Of a stretch of DNA of 64,000 bases, positions 32,441-42,228 are shown in pieces. The translations under genes were made by a program, and so were the position numbers. Position 1 is the stretch's first letter, and each line of letters starts with the position of its first letter. The notes beneath the pieces are model-generated. The model searched no databases, was not told the origin of the DNA, and worked only from the letters and a program-made list of their open reading frames with translations. This DNA comes from Colletes latitarsis (taxonomy: Eukaryota > Arthropoda > Insecta > Hymenoptera > Colletidae), in contig NC_135141.1 in the NCBI RefSeq assembly GCF_051014445.1, forward strand, positions 9,486,001 through 9,550,000. Reading direction: 5' to 3'.

Positions 32441-35400
32441 CCTCTAAAATGTTGATGGAATCCAGTTTTAACTCACTTTTTCAGCATGGTACCACATCAC
32501 AACATGATCGAAACCAGAAAAAGCCCAGGATCTGGCCAACAAGTATGCGAAAAATTCGAAAGTATGAGACAGATGAGGGCTCATCTCAGACGTAACCCAG
32601 ACCTAACCGGTGTCATCATGTAAACTATTGATCGAATTGAGGTTTAATCGACTGTTCTAGTGTGGTACCACATTACCGCGTGATTTAAACCAGAAAAAAC
32701 CCTGGATCTTGGCAACAAGTATGCGAAAAATGCGAAAGTATGAGCCAGATGATGGCAAATACTAGTCCTAGCACAAACCTAACCGGTGTTATCCTCTAAA
32801 CTGTTGATGGAAACCAGGAATAACTCTGTGTTTCAGTGCGGTACCACATTCCTACGTTATCCAATCCAGAAAAAGCCTAGTATCTGGCCAACAATTATGC
32901 AATAAATGCGAAAGTAAGAGCCAGATGTGGGCTAACCCAGACCTAACGCAGACATAACTGGTGTTATCCTCAAAAATATTGATCGACACCAGGTTGAATT
33001 GACTGTTTCAGTGCGGTACCACATTAATACGTGATCCAAACCAGAAAAAAGCCGAGGATCTGGCCACACAGTATTCGAAGAATTCGAGAGTATGAGCCAG
33101 ATGATGGCAAATACCAGACCTAACCCAAACCTTACCGGTGTTATCCGCAAAAATATTGATCGAATCCGTGTTTAACTCACTGTTTCAGATTGGCGGCAAA
33201 TTATTACGTGATCCAAACCAGAAAAAGCCCAGGATCAGGCCAACAGGTATGCGAAGAATGCGAGAGTATGAGACAGGTGTGGGCAAGCCCCAGAGGTAAC
33301 CCAGACCTAACCGGTATTATCCTCTAGAATGTTTACTGAATCCAGGTTGTATTGGCTGTTTCAGTGTGGTACCACATTACTACGTGATCGGAAGCAGAAA
33401 AAGTTCAGGATCAGGCCAACAACTATGCGAAAAATGCGAATGTGTGACCCAGATTATGGCAAATACCAGACTTAACACAAACCTAAACGGTGCTATCCTC
33501 TAAAGTATTGATCGAAACCAGGTTTAACTGACTGTTTCATTCTGGTACCACATTACTACGTGATCCAGACCAGGAAAAGCCCAGGATCAGGCCAACAGGT
33601 ATGCGAAGAATTCGAAAGTATGAGACAGATGAGGATACATCCCACACGCAACCCAGACCTAACCGGTGTCATCCTCTAAAATATTGATTGAATTCAGGTT
33701 TAATTGACTGTTTCATTCTGGTACCACATTACTACGTGATCCAAACCAGAGAAAGCGCAGGGTCTAGCCAACAAGTATGCGAGGAATGCGAAAGTATGAG
33801 CCAGATGATAGCATATACCAGACCTAACACAAACCTAACCGGAGTTATCCACTAAAATGTTGATCGAATTCAGGTTGAATTGACTGTTTTACTGTGGTAT
33901 CACATTACTACGTGATTCAAACCAGAAAAAACCCTGGATCTGGCCAACACGTATGCGAAAAATGCGAAAGTATGAGCCAGATGATGGCAAATACCAGACC
34001 TATCCCAGACCTAACAGTTGTTATCCTCTAAAAAATTGATCGAATCCAGGTTTAACTCACTGTTTCAGTGTGGTCACACATTACAACGTGATCCAAACCA
34101 GAGAAAGCCCAGAATCAGGGCAACAAGTATGGAAGGAGTGCGAAAGCATGAGCCAGATGATGGCAAATACCAGACCAAACCCAGACCTAACCGGTGTTAT
34201 CCTCTAAAATATTGGTCGAAACCAGGTGGAATTGACTGCTTCCGTGTGGTACCACATTAATACGTGATCCCAACCAGAAAAAAACCCAGGATCTGCCCAC
34301 AAGGAATGCGAAGAATGCGAAAGAATGAGCCAAATGATTGCAAACACCAGACCTAACCCAGACCTAACCGGTGTTATCCTCTAAAATATTGATCGAATTC
34401 CGGTTTAATTGACTGCTTTAGTGTTGCACCGCATTACTACGTGATCCTAAGCAGAAAAAACCCTGGATCTGTCCAACAACTATGCGAAAAATGCGTGAGT
34501 ATGAGCCAGATGATGCCACATACCAGACCTAACCCAGACATAACCGGTGTTATTCTCTAAAAAATTGATCGAATTCAGGTTTAATTGACTGTTTCAGTGT
34601 CGAATCACATTACTACGTGATCCAAACCAGAAAAACCCTGGATCATCCCAACAAGTGTGCGAAAAATGCGAAAGTATAAGCCAGATGATGGCAAATACTA
34701 CACCAAACCCATACCTAACCGGTGTTATCGTTTAAAATGTTGCTCGAGTCCAGGTTTAATTGACTGTTTCAATGTCGTATCACATTACAACGTGATCCAA
34801 ACCAGAGAAAGCCCAGAATCAGGGCAACAATTATGCAAGGAATGCGAAAGCATGAGCCAGATGATTGCAAATACCAGACCTAACCCAGACCTAACCCGTG
34901 TTATCCTCTAAAATATTGATCGAATTCAGGTTTAATTGACTGTTTCAGTGTCGTATCACATTACTACGTGATCCAAACCAGAAAAACCCTGGATCATCCG
35001 AACAAGTGTGCGAAAAATGCGAAAGTATAAGCCAGATGATGGCAAATACTAGACCAAACCCAGACCTAACCGATGTTATCGTTTAAAATGTTGAGCGAGT
35101 CCAGGTTTAACTCACTGTTTCAGTGTGGTACCACATTTCTACGTGATCCAAACCAGAAAAAACCCAGGATGTGGCCATCAAGATTGCGAAAAATGCGAAA
35201 GTATGAGCTAGATGATTGGGAATACCAGACCTTACCCAGTCCTAACCGGCGATATCCTCTGAAATATAGATCGAGATCAGGTTTAATTGACAGTTTCAAT
35301 GTGGTACCACATTAATACGTGATCCTAACCAGAAAAAAACCCAGAATCAGGCCAACAAGTATGCGAGGAATGCGAAAGTATGAGCCAGATGATAGCAAAT

Positions 35401-36256
35401 ACCAGACCTAACACATACCTAACCGGTGTTATCCGCCAAAATATTGATCGAATCCAAGTTTAATTGTCTGTATCTGTGTGGTATCACGTTACTACGTGAT
35501 CCAAACCTGAAAAGCACTGGATCTGGAAAACAAGATATGCGACAAATGCGAGAGTATGAGCCAGATGGTGGTAAATACCAGACCTAACCCAGACATAACT
35601 GGTGTTATCCTCGAAAATATTTATCGACACCAGGTATAATTAACTGTTTCAGTATGGTACCACATTAATACGTGATCCTAACCAGAAAAAAACCCAGGAT
35701 CTGCCCACAAAGAATGCGAAGAATGCGAAAGTATGAGACAGATGAGGGTAAATCACAGACGTAACCCTGACCTAACCGATGTTATCCTCTAAAATATTGG
35801 TCGAATCCAGGTTTCACTCACAGTTTCAGTGTCGTATCACGTTACTACGTGATCCAAACCAGAAAAACCCTGGATCTGGCCAACAAGTATGCGAAAAATG
35901 CGAAGGTATGAGCCAGACGAGGGCAAATACCAGACCTAACCCAGACCTAACCGGTGTTATCCTCTAAAAAATTGATCGAATCCAGGTTTTACTCTCTTTT
36001 TCAGCGTGGTATCACATTACTAAGTGATCTAATCCAGAAAAACTCTAGGATATGGCCAACAACTATGTAAGAAATGCGAAAGTATGAGCCAGATGCGGGC
36101 TAACCCAGAGCTAACCCAGACATAACTGGTGTTATCCTCAGAAATATTGATCGAATCCAGGTGTCATTGAGTGTTTCATTCTGGTAACACATTACTACGT
36201 GATACAAACCAGTAAAAGCCCAGGGTCAGGACAACAGGTATGCGAAGAATTCGAAA

Positions 36257-36269
36257 GTATGAGCCACAT
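36257..36269. repeat. Target-site duplication of element B, left copy
   Basis: GTATGAGCCACAT precedes the element's CCCCTCAGGGG end. The right copy, GTATGAGCCAGAT at 42216-42228, differs at one base. Up to three A residues before GTATG could belong to either the target or the tail, so the duplication is 13-16 bp. Confidence 0.85.
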
Positions 36270-36653
36270 CCCCTCAGGGGCTGCCAGCCTTTCAGCTGCA
36301 GTACGGGCTTAACGAACCCGGGGTACCCGAGTCATACACACACCGTAAGCCTCCTGTTGGTCGTCACAACGACCCATTCACAATTCCCTATTGGTTTTGT
36401 GAATGGTACGTGACGGCAGGAGGAACGGGGGTCTTGGCTTAACCGCCTGGGCCACGAGTATGGCGACTCTATAAAATCGCCCTCCAATCCTAAGCTATGG
36501 TGCGCGGCGATGGGATGCATGGTTGGGGGAGAAGGCCCAATCCCAAGCGACCACCTCCGGGGAACCTGCCGAACCCCCGGAGTATTAGGCTTACCCGGGT
36601 AAGGCGGCTCTGCCCGGGTGGACCTTTATTTCCGACCATCTCGTGGGATTATT
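36270..36653 (+). promoter_or_regulatory. 5' UTR of element B
   Basis: The leader is 384 nt up to the ORF1 ATG at 36654. It starts with CCCC-TCA-GGGG, able to fold as a small hairpin at the exact element terminus. A second hairpin (36301-36326) has GTAC-GGG...CCC...GTAC. From about 36341 to the end the sequence closely matches the 5' UTR of element C. It probably carries the internal promoter and possibly a structured self-processing RNA. Confidence 0.8.
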
Positions 36654-38533
36654 ATGGACACAGAAAATAAAATGGGGATGGGGCAGGTTTTGTCGGTTGG
36701 GGAGGACGGAGACGGGGTTGGGGTTAGGATGGCGGCGCTCGCGCCCCACTCAGCGCCAGGTCCGGCTTCGTGGAGGGTGGAGGAGGACGACGAGACGGCG
36801 TCGGTCTCGTCCTTCTCCTCCAGCACGAGCCACATAGGCTCTAAGAGGAAGAGGACGGGGCAGGCCGTCGTCGAGGTGGGCGGGGCGATGAGCCCGTCGG
36901 TGAGGCTGAGTTGCCTCAGGGACGAGGTGACCGAGGAGATATCGGAGAGGATCTCCTCGTCCCTGAGGCGGGTGGAGAAAGTCGCCGCTGCCTGCGCCTT
37001 TAAGGGGCAGAAAAGCGGTGGCGCGGAGGCCCTGAAGGCCGCGGCGGAGGAAATGAGGGAGGCGGCGCGGGAGCTCAGAGGGCGGAACGCCCGTCTGCAG
37101 CTCCTGTTGGAGGAGGAGCGACAGGGGAGGAGGAGGGCAGAGGCGCTGTGGAACAGCGCGGCCCTCCCTCCCATCCTCCCTCCTCCTCCGCCGCCGCGTC
37201 CCTCGGCGGAGGTAAATAAGCGGAGTGCGGCGGCAGTGGTGCGGGGCACCGCGGGCCCCTCCACCCGCTCTCCGCCCGTGAAGAAGTCCCCGTCCTCCTC
37301 AGAAGACGATCTTCTGAGGAGGATTGGGGACATGATTGATGGCAAGCTGGCCGCCTTCCGGGAGGAGCTCCTCGCCGGAAGAGCGGTCAGCAGGAAGGCG
37401 GTGCCTCCCCGACCTGTTCCGGTACAGTCGGGGAAGGCAAAGAAGGGCGGAATGAAGGCTCCGCCCAGCGTTGCGGCACCAGGGCCCCGGGTCGCGACCC
37501 CCAAGGGGGGTGGTGTACCCGTGGTCGCGGTGGTCGCGTCCTCCACGGCACCCTCCCAAGGGGGGGTGGCGTGGAGTGAGGTGGTGAGGCGGAAGGCGAA
37601 GCGGGCGGCGAGGAAGGCCTCGCAACCGCAGCCTCCGCCTCCGCCGCCGGCGGCCAAGGTAAAGGCCGCGAAGGTCGGGAAGGCACGACCAGGTCGTCCC
37701 CCAAAAACGGCAGCGGTGACGCTGACCGTTGCGCAGGGGGGAGACCTGACCCTCGCGGAGGCGATGCGGCTCGCCAGGGAGAATATCTCCCTGGAAGAGC
37801 TGGGCATCGCCTCCGTGAGGGCGAAGAGGGCCGTGACCGGGGGTCTCTTGCTGGAGATCCCCGGTGCAGAAGGCGGCGCGAAGGCGGATCGTCTCGCCCA
37901 GAGGCTCCGGGAGCAGCTGGGCAAGCGAGGTGTCCGGGTCGCCCGGCCCACGAAGCGCACGGAGATGCGCGTTTGTGGGCTGGACGACTCGGTCAGCGCA
38001 CAGGATGTGTCCCGTGCCCTTGCGAGGGCGGGGGACTGTTCTGTGGAGGACCTGCGGATCGGAGAGATCCGCAGATCGCCCTCCGGCCTCGGGTCGGTGT
38101 GGGCCCGGTGCCCCCTCTCCGCCGCCCGTAAGGTGGCGGAATCCGGGAGGGTGTTGGTGGGGTGGGTTTCGGCGCGAGTGGAAATCCTCGCGCCGCGCCC
38201 GCTCCAGTGTCACCGCTGCCTCGAATTGGGGCACGTGAGGCAGTGGTGCACCTCGCCGGTGGACCGCAGCGGTCAGTGTTACCGCTGCGGTGCCAAAGAG
38301 CACCGTGCGAGCCACTGCTCGGCGGTCCCCCACTGCCCGCTGTGTGCGGACATGGGGAGGCCAGCCGATCACAGGGTGGGGAGCAAGAAGTGCTCCCCCC
38401 CCCCTCCCGGAAGGAGAGGAAGAGGCGGGCTGCACCGGCTCCGGTGCCGAGGGCGGTGGCATCGTCCTCCATGGAGGTGGACGGTGCTACGGGGACGGAC
38501 GGCCGGGAGGAGGCTGGCGCGGCCATTAATTAA
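36654..38533 (+). CDS. Element B ORF1 (gag-like), frame change at a C tract
   Basis: ORF1 starts at ATG 36654; the upstream open frame begins only with GTG. Counting from this ATG, a basic SKRKR patch lies at about 63-67 and a charged coiled-coil-like segment at about 95-170. A Pro/Ala/Lys-rich linker and a conserved core (about 385-515) precede three knuckles: C519-C532, C542-C555 and C561-C580. Directly after the third knuckle is a 10-C tract (38395-38404). The unshifted frame runs to 38660, inside ORF2, with an unlikely Arg/Trp/Pro-rich tail. The -1 frame instead gives a basic tail and SMEVDG resembling element C's AMEVQG, and ends at the TAA of TAATG (38531-38533). The protein is expected to bind element RNA. 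Confidence 0.85.
38395..38404 (+). other. 10-C homopolymer: frameshift site in ORF1
   Basis: Ten consecutive C follow the third zinc knuckle. Element A has exactly ten as well (G run 3291-3300). A -1 slip here, or one extra C, would join the knuckle domain to the tail that ends at the ORF2 start. It could be programmed frameshifting, an inherited lesion or an assembly error. Confidence 0.7.
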
Positions 38534-38535
38534 TG
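38531..38535 (+). promoter_or_regulatory. TAATG stop-start junction, element B
   Basis: TAATG lies in the context ATTAATTAATG, with the ORF1 (-1 frame) stop overlapping the ORF2 ATG. The same arrangement is at 3164-3160 in element A. Termination-reinitiation at UAAUG is known for SART1 of the R1 clade. Confidence 0.75.
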
Positions 38536-41500
38536 CCGCCCCGCCTCCTCCTCCAGGCCAACCTCAACCACTGCCGCGCGGCACAGGACTTGATGTCCCA
38601 AGTCCTCGCGGAGTGGGGGCTTGGCCTGGCGGTCGCCGCCGAGCCGTACCGCGTCCCTGATCACCCTCATTGGGTGGGCGACGCGGACGGCTTGGTGGCG
38701 ACGGTATGGGGAGGGGGCGACGGGTCCCCACCGTTCTCCTTGTTGGAGCGCGTTCGGGGATTCGTCGCCGTGGACTGGGGGGGAGTCGCTGTGGTGGGGT
38801 GCTACATTTCGCCCCGTAGCGGTCACGCTGCGTTCGAGCTGTACTTGGCCGAGGTCGCGGCATGCGTGCAGCGCTACGCGGCCCGGCCGGTGCTGGTCCT
38901 GGGGGATTTTAATGCCAAGTCGGTGGCTTGGGGATCCCCCAGGACCTCCGTTCGCGGCGGGATCCTGGGCGATTGGGCGGCGGGGCTCGACCTCCGGGTA
39001 TTGAACCGGGGGTCGGAGCACACATGCGTGCGGCGATATGGGGGGTCCATCGTGGATGTTGGATTCGCGACCCCCAACGCCGTGCGCATGGTGTCGGGTT
39101 GGCACGTGGTCGCGGGGGCAGAGACACTCTCCGATCACCGGTACATCCGGATGGAGGTCTCTGCCGCCGCGAGTGCATCCCGACACGGCCGCCTGCGTGG
39201 CAACCCACCACGCTGCTGGGCGCTTCGGCGCCTGGACAAGGACGCCCTGATGGCAGCTGCCCTCGCTGCAACTTGGCCGCACGGAGCGGCCGAGTTGCCG
39301 AGCATAGAGGAGGAGGTCGCCCGGCTCGGAGCATTGGTCGCGGGTATTTGCGACGCGGCGATGCCTCGGGTCGGGCGGGCTTCTCCTCGCCGGGCGGTGT
39401 ACTGGTGGTCGGACGCGATCGCGGAGTTGCGAGTCGCGACTGTCCGCGCCCGACGCCAGTACACCCGCGCGCGCCGTCGTCAGCGTACAGGCGACGGCGT
39501 GGCGCGAGCGAGGGCAGCTGATGACCTGTATGGAGCATACCGCGTGGCGCGGGTTGCTCTGCAGGTCGCCATCAAACGGGCCAAGACCCAGGCATGGAAG
39601 GAGCTCCTCCAGACCCTTGATGACGATCCATGGGGGCGCCCATATAAGGTGGTGCTGAATAAGCTCCGCCCGTGGGCGCCCCCCGTCACCGAGGGTCTTG
39701 ACCCCCGGCTGCTGGAGGACGTGGTCAATACACTCTTCCCAATTGGGGAGAGGGGACCGCGTCCTCCGGCGGCGGCGGCTGTCCCAGTGGAGTGGACGGC
39801 CGAGCTGGGGGTCACGCAGGAGGAGCTGGAAGCGGCCATCAGACGGCTCGGGGTTCGTAACACGGCCCCGGGTCCGGATGGTGTGCCCGGCCGGGTTTGG
39901 GTCTTGACCCAGGGCGTCCTTGGGGCCGACCTCAGGCGGTTGTTCGACCGCTGCCTGAGGGACGGGCGATTCCCCCCCAGTTGGAAGGTGGCGAGGATGG
40001 TCCTCCTCCGGAAGGAGGGTCGGCCCGCGGAGTCTCCCTCCGCATACCGGCCCATTTGTCTCCTCGACGAGGTGGGCAAGCTCTTCGAGCGTGTGATTGC
40101 TGCCCGCCTCGTCGAGCACCTGTCGCGGGGTGATCCCGGTCTGGCCGACTGCCAGTTCGGTTTCCGGGGGGGCCGATCGACTATCGACGCGATAGGTCGT
40201 GTGAGGGCCCTCTCGGAGGCGGCCGTCTCCCGGGGAGGGGTGGCATTGGCAATATCCTTGGATATTGCCAATGCCTTTAACACCCTCCCCTGGGAAGAGA
40301 TAAGGAGGGGACTCGAATATCATCGGGTCCCCCCTTGTCTCAGGGCGGTCGTCGGGGATTATCTCCGCGGCAGGTGGATCGAGTATCCGGGCCGGGATGG
40401 TGATATGCGGAGGGAGGCGTACTGCGGTGTTCCGCAGGGGTCGGTCCTCGGGCCACTCCTGTGGAACATCGCGTACGACTCGGTGTTGCGGGCCGGCCTC
40501 CCCGACGGCGTCAGCACGGTGTGTTATGCGGATGACATACTGGTGCTGGCCGTCGGGGCGCACTGGGGGAGGGCCATGCGTCGCGCGGAGGAGGGGTCGC
40601 AACGCGTCGTCGACCGGATCAGGGGGATGGGGATGACGGTGGAGGTCCATAAGACCGAGGTGATTGCGTTTCATTCACCTCGGCAGGATCCGCAACCCCC
40701 TCTGATCCGGGTGGGTGGGGCTGACATCGAGGTGAAGCCCCAGATCAGGTATCTAGGGCTGATCCTCGATAGCCACTGGCGTTTCGAGGAGCATTTCCGC
40801 TGCCTGGTCCCCCGGTTGGAAAGGATGGTTGCGGCTCTGGGCCGGATCCTGCCCAACCTGGGGGGCCCGGCGAGCCGAGTTCGTCGCCTCTATGTGGCAA
40901 TGGTCCAGTCGGTGGCCCTATACGGGGCCCCCGTCTGGGCGGACGACCTGGCTGCCTCCCGGCGCAGCATGACTATGCTGCGTCGGGTGCAGAGGCGCAT
41001 GGCGCTCAGGGTCGTCCGCGGGTATCGGACCATGTCACATGAGGCGGCGACGGTTCTAGCGGGGATGCCGCCCATGGACCTGCTCGCGCGGTCGCACGCG
41101 GTGATGTACCGGCACCGCGTCGACCGTCGCGCGGGGGTGGGGGCGGTCCCGGGCGGGCAGGAACCTGTTTGGGGCGATTTGAAGCGCCAGGCCCGGCAGT
41201 CCGTGTTGCTCGCGTGGCAGGAGCGGCTGGCTCTGCCAACCGCGGGGCACCGGACTGTCGGGGCTGTTCGGCCACTCCTGAAGGAGTGGCTGGACAGAGG
41301 CCATGGCAGCCTCACCTACCGGCTGGCACAGGTATTTTCCGGGCATGGCAGCTTCGGAAGATACCTGTGCCGGATAGGGAAGGGGCCGACGGCGCGTTGC
41401 TGCCACTGCGACGCTGAGCAGGACACCGCGGCTCATACCCTGGAGGTATTCCCCGCGTGGGAGGGGGAGCGCCGTGTCCTGGTCGGCGTCGTCGGGCGGG

Positions 41501-41886
41501 ATGTCTCGCTGCCGGGCGTGGTGCGCGCCATGCTCGGCAGCGAGGAGAAGTGGAGGGCCGTGGCCTCCTTCTGCGAGAACGTAATGTTGCAGAAGGAGGC
41601 CGCGGGGAGGGAGCGGTGGCTCGAGGTCGTCCCCCGGTCGCGAGGCGTCGTCGGCGGCCGCCTCGGCGTGGCGGATGACCTACAATGGGAGGGGGGTCCT
41701 GAGGGGACCCTCCTCCCGCCAGGCGGCGCCGGGTCGGACCGGTTGGGGGTAGGAGTGCCTCCCCCTACCGGTCCGACGCAAGGGGAGGCACCCTCGGCGG
41801 TCTGGTGCGGCCATGAACGCCCGGCCGCCGTGGGGTGGAAACGGGGTCGCGGGCGGTTGCGAGTTGGGGCTCGCAGCCGCCAGTAA
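38533..41886 (+). CDS. Element B ORF2 (endonuclease-reverse transcriptase), altered C-terminus
   Basis: The frame is 1117 codons long. The first 1028 or so residues align without gaps to element A ORF2: APE endonuclease with SDH at 200-202, reverse transcriptase with D577 and YADD at 665-668, and a C-terminal knuckle. Two changes probably harm it. The last knuckle ligand C973 is Phe (EVFPAW against EVCPAW in A). At about 41614 a deletion of about 37 bp, relative to A, removes a palindrome and shifts the frame, replacing the last 14 residues with about 89 residues read from the 3' UTR. The start is the ATG of TAATG. The extended tail is Gly/Arg/Pro-rich and lies over hairpin-forming sequence, so it is unlikely to be a real domain. 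Confidence 0.92.
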   Translation: MPPRLLLQANLNHCRAAQDLMSQVLAEWGLGLAVAAEPYRVPDHPHWVGDADGLVATVWGGGDGSPPFSLLERVRGFVAVDWGGVAVVGCYISPRSGHAAFELYLAEVAACVQRYAARPVLVLGDFNAKSVAWGSPRTSVRGGILGDWAAGLDLRVLNRGSEHTCVRRYGGSIVDVGFATPNAVRMVSGWHVVAGAETLSDHRYIRMEVSAAASASRHGRLRGNPPRCWALRRLDKDALMAAALAATWPHGAAELPSIEEEVARLGALVAGICDAAMPRVGRASPRRAVYWWSDAIAELRVATVRARRQYTRARRRQRTGDGVARARAADDLYGAYRVARVALQVAIKRAKTQAWKELLQTLDDDPWGRPYKVVLNKLRPWAPPVTEGLDPRLLEDVVNTLFPIGERGPRPPAAAAVPVEWTAELGVTQEELEAAIRRLGVRNTAPGPDGVPGRVWVLTQGVLGADLRRLFDRCLRDGRFPPSWKVARMVLLRKEGRPAESPSAYRPICLLDEVGKLFERVIAARLVEHLSRGDPGLADCQFGFRGGRSTIDAIGRVRALSEAAVSRGGVALAISLDIANAFNTLPWEEIRRGLEYHRVPPCLRAVVGDYLRGRWIEYPGRDGDMRREAYCGVPQGSVLGPLLWNIAYDSVLRAGLPDGVSTVCYADDILVLAVGAHWGRAMRRAEEGSQRVVDRIRGMGMTVEVHKTEVIAFHSPRQDPQPPLIRVGGADIEVKPQIRYLGLILDSHWRFEEHFRCLVPRLERMVAALGRILPNLGGPASRVRRLYVAMVQSVALYGAPVWADDLAASRRSMTMLRRVQRRMALRVVRGYRTMSHEAATVLAGMPPMDLLARSHAVMYRHRVDRRAGVGAVPGGQEPVWGDLKRQARQSVLLAWQERLALPTAGHRTVGAVRPLLKEWLDRGHGSLTYRLAQVFSGHGSFGRYLCRIGKGPTARCCHCDAEQDTAAHTLEVFPAWEGERRVLVGVVGRDVSLPGVVRAMLGSEEKWRAVASFCENVMLQKEAAGRERWLEVVPRSRGVVGGRLGVADDLQWEGGPEGTLLPPGGAGSDRLGVGVPPPTGPTQGEAPSAVWCGHERPAAVGWKRGRGRLRVGARSRQ
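41733..41777 (+). other. Hairpin in the former 3' UTR of element B
   Basis: GTCGGACCGGT at 41733-41743 pairs perfectly with 41767-41777, and an inner G-rich/C-rich pairing extends the stem almost to a 4-nt loop. It lies in the region that became coding in B only through the frameshift. Confidence 0.85.
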
Positions 41887-42194
41887 ACGCGGCCCCGGGA
41901 CGGATAGCGGCGGGATGGAGTGGCCCCGTCCCGCCGCTATGAGGCAGTGTGTCTACTGGGGGGACTGATTGTCCCCCCGGGGGATGGGCGCGAAAGCGCG
42001 GGCACGGGGAGGATACCGGAAGAATGCTTCGAGCGATTCCCGGTATCCTCCCAAAGCGTGCCGGAGGGTCACCGTGGGGTTTTTAGTGGGTAGGTCCCGC
42101 GACTGTCGTTGTATGGGCGCGGGGAATCCCACACACCCCTCCCACCTCTCCCCAAGGAGGTGGGAGGGAGTCTTTCGAAGATTTTCCCCACGAC
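41887..42194 (+). other. 3' UTR of element B: series of hairpins
   Basis: Five stems lie in line. They are 41904-41915 with 41929-41940 (12 bp), 41958-41965 with 41971-41978 (8 bp), 41988-41991 with 41996-41999 closing a GAAA tetraloop, 42007-42019 with 42040-42052 (13 bp), and 42137-42148 with 42157-42168 (12 bp). All are perfect. The 3' end of non-LTR RNA is where the reverse transcriptase starts, so these may be recognition structures; that role is inference. Confidence 0.85.
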
Positions 42195-42215
42195 AAAAAA
42201 AAAAAAAAAAAAAAA
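42195..42215 (+). other. Poly(A) tail of element B
   Basis: Twenty-one A residues follow ...CCCCACGAC and abut the right target-site duplication. A tail of this form marks target-primed reverse transcription of a polyadenylated RNA. Confidence 0.95.
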
Positions 42216-42228
42216 GTATGAGCCAGAT
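42216..42228. repeat. Target-site duplication of element B, right copy
   Basis: GTATGAGCCAGAT restarts the satellite after the poly(A) tail and matches 36257-36269 at 12 of 13 positions. The single difference probably arose after insertion or within the diverged left monomer. Confidence 0.85.

Larger units (their letters stand above)
15490..36269 (+). repeat. 176-bp satellite array, middle segment
   Basis: About 118 head-to-tail monomers run without interruption between elements C and B. The orientation is the same as in the other segments. The section from about 16.2 to 31 kb is organised into long higher-order repeats. The section from about 31.2 to 36.2 kb is a more diverged mixture with only local duplications. 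Short open frames of 60-94 codons here are chance open frames and recur with the repeats. No gene, RNA or other mobile element was seen. Confidence 0.95.
36270..42215 (+). mobile_element. Element B: full-length R1-clade-type non-LTR retrotransposon
   Basis: This complete insertion of about 5.95 kb has a 5' end CCCCTCAGGGGCTG, a 384-nt 5' UTR, ORF1, ORF2, a hairpin-rich 3' UTR and a 21-nt poly(A) tail (42195-42215). A 13-16 bp target-site duplication flanks it in satellite DNA. It is a near-identical sister of element A, which indicates recent activity of the family. Three lesions probably make this copy defective: the C-tract frame change in ORF1, a lost Cys in the ORF2 C-terminal knuckle, and a 37-bp deletion that replaces the ORF2 C-terminus. 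Its GC-rich composition contrasts strongly with the flanking satellite. Confidence 0.95.

Noticed and set aside
15490..36269. CRISPR-like array because of regular repeats
   Set aside because: The whole 176-bp unit is repeated with no unique spacers, and the context is eukaryotic satellite with retrotransposons.
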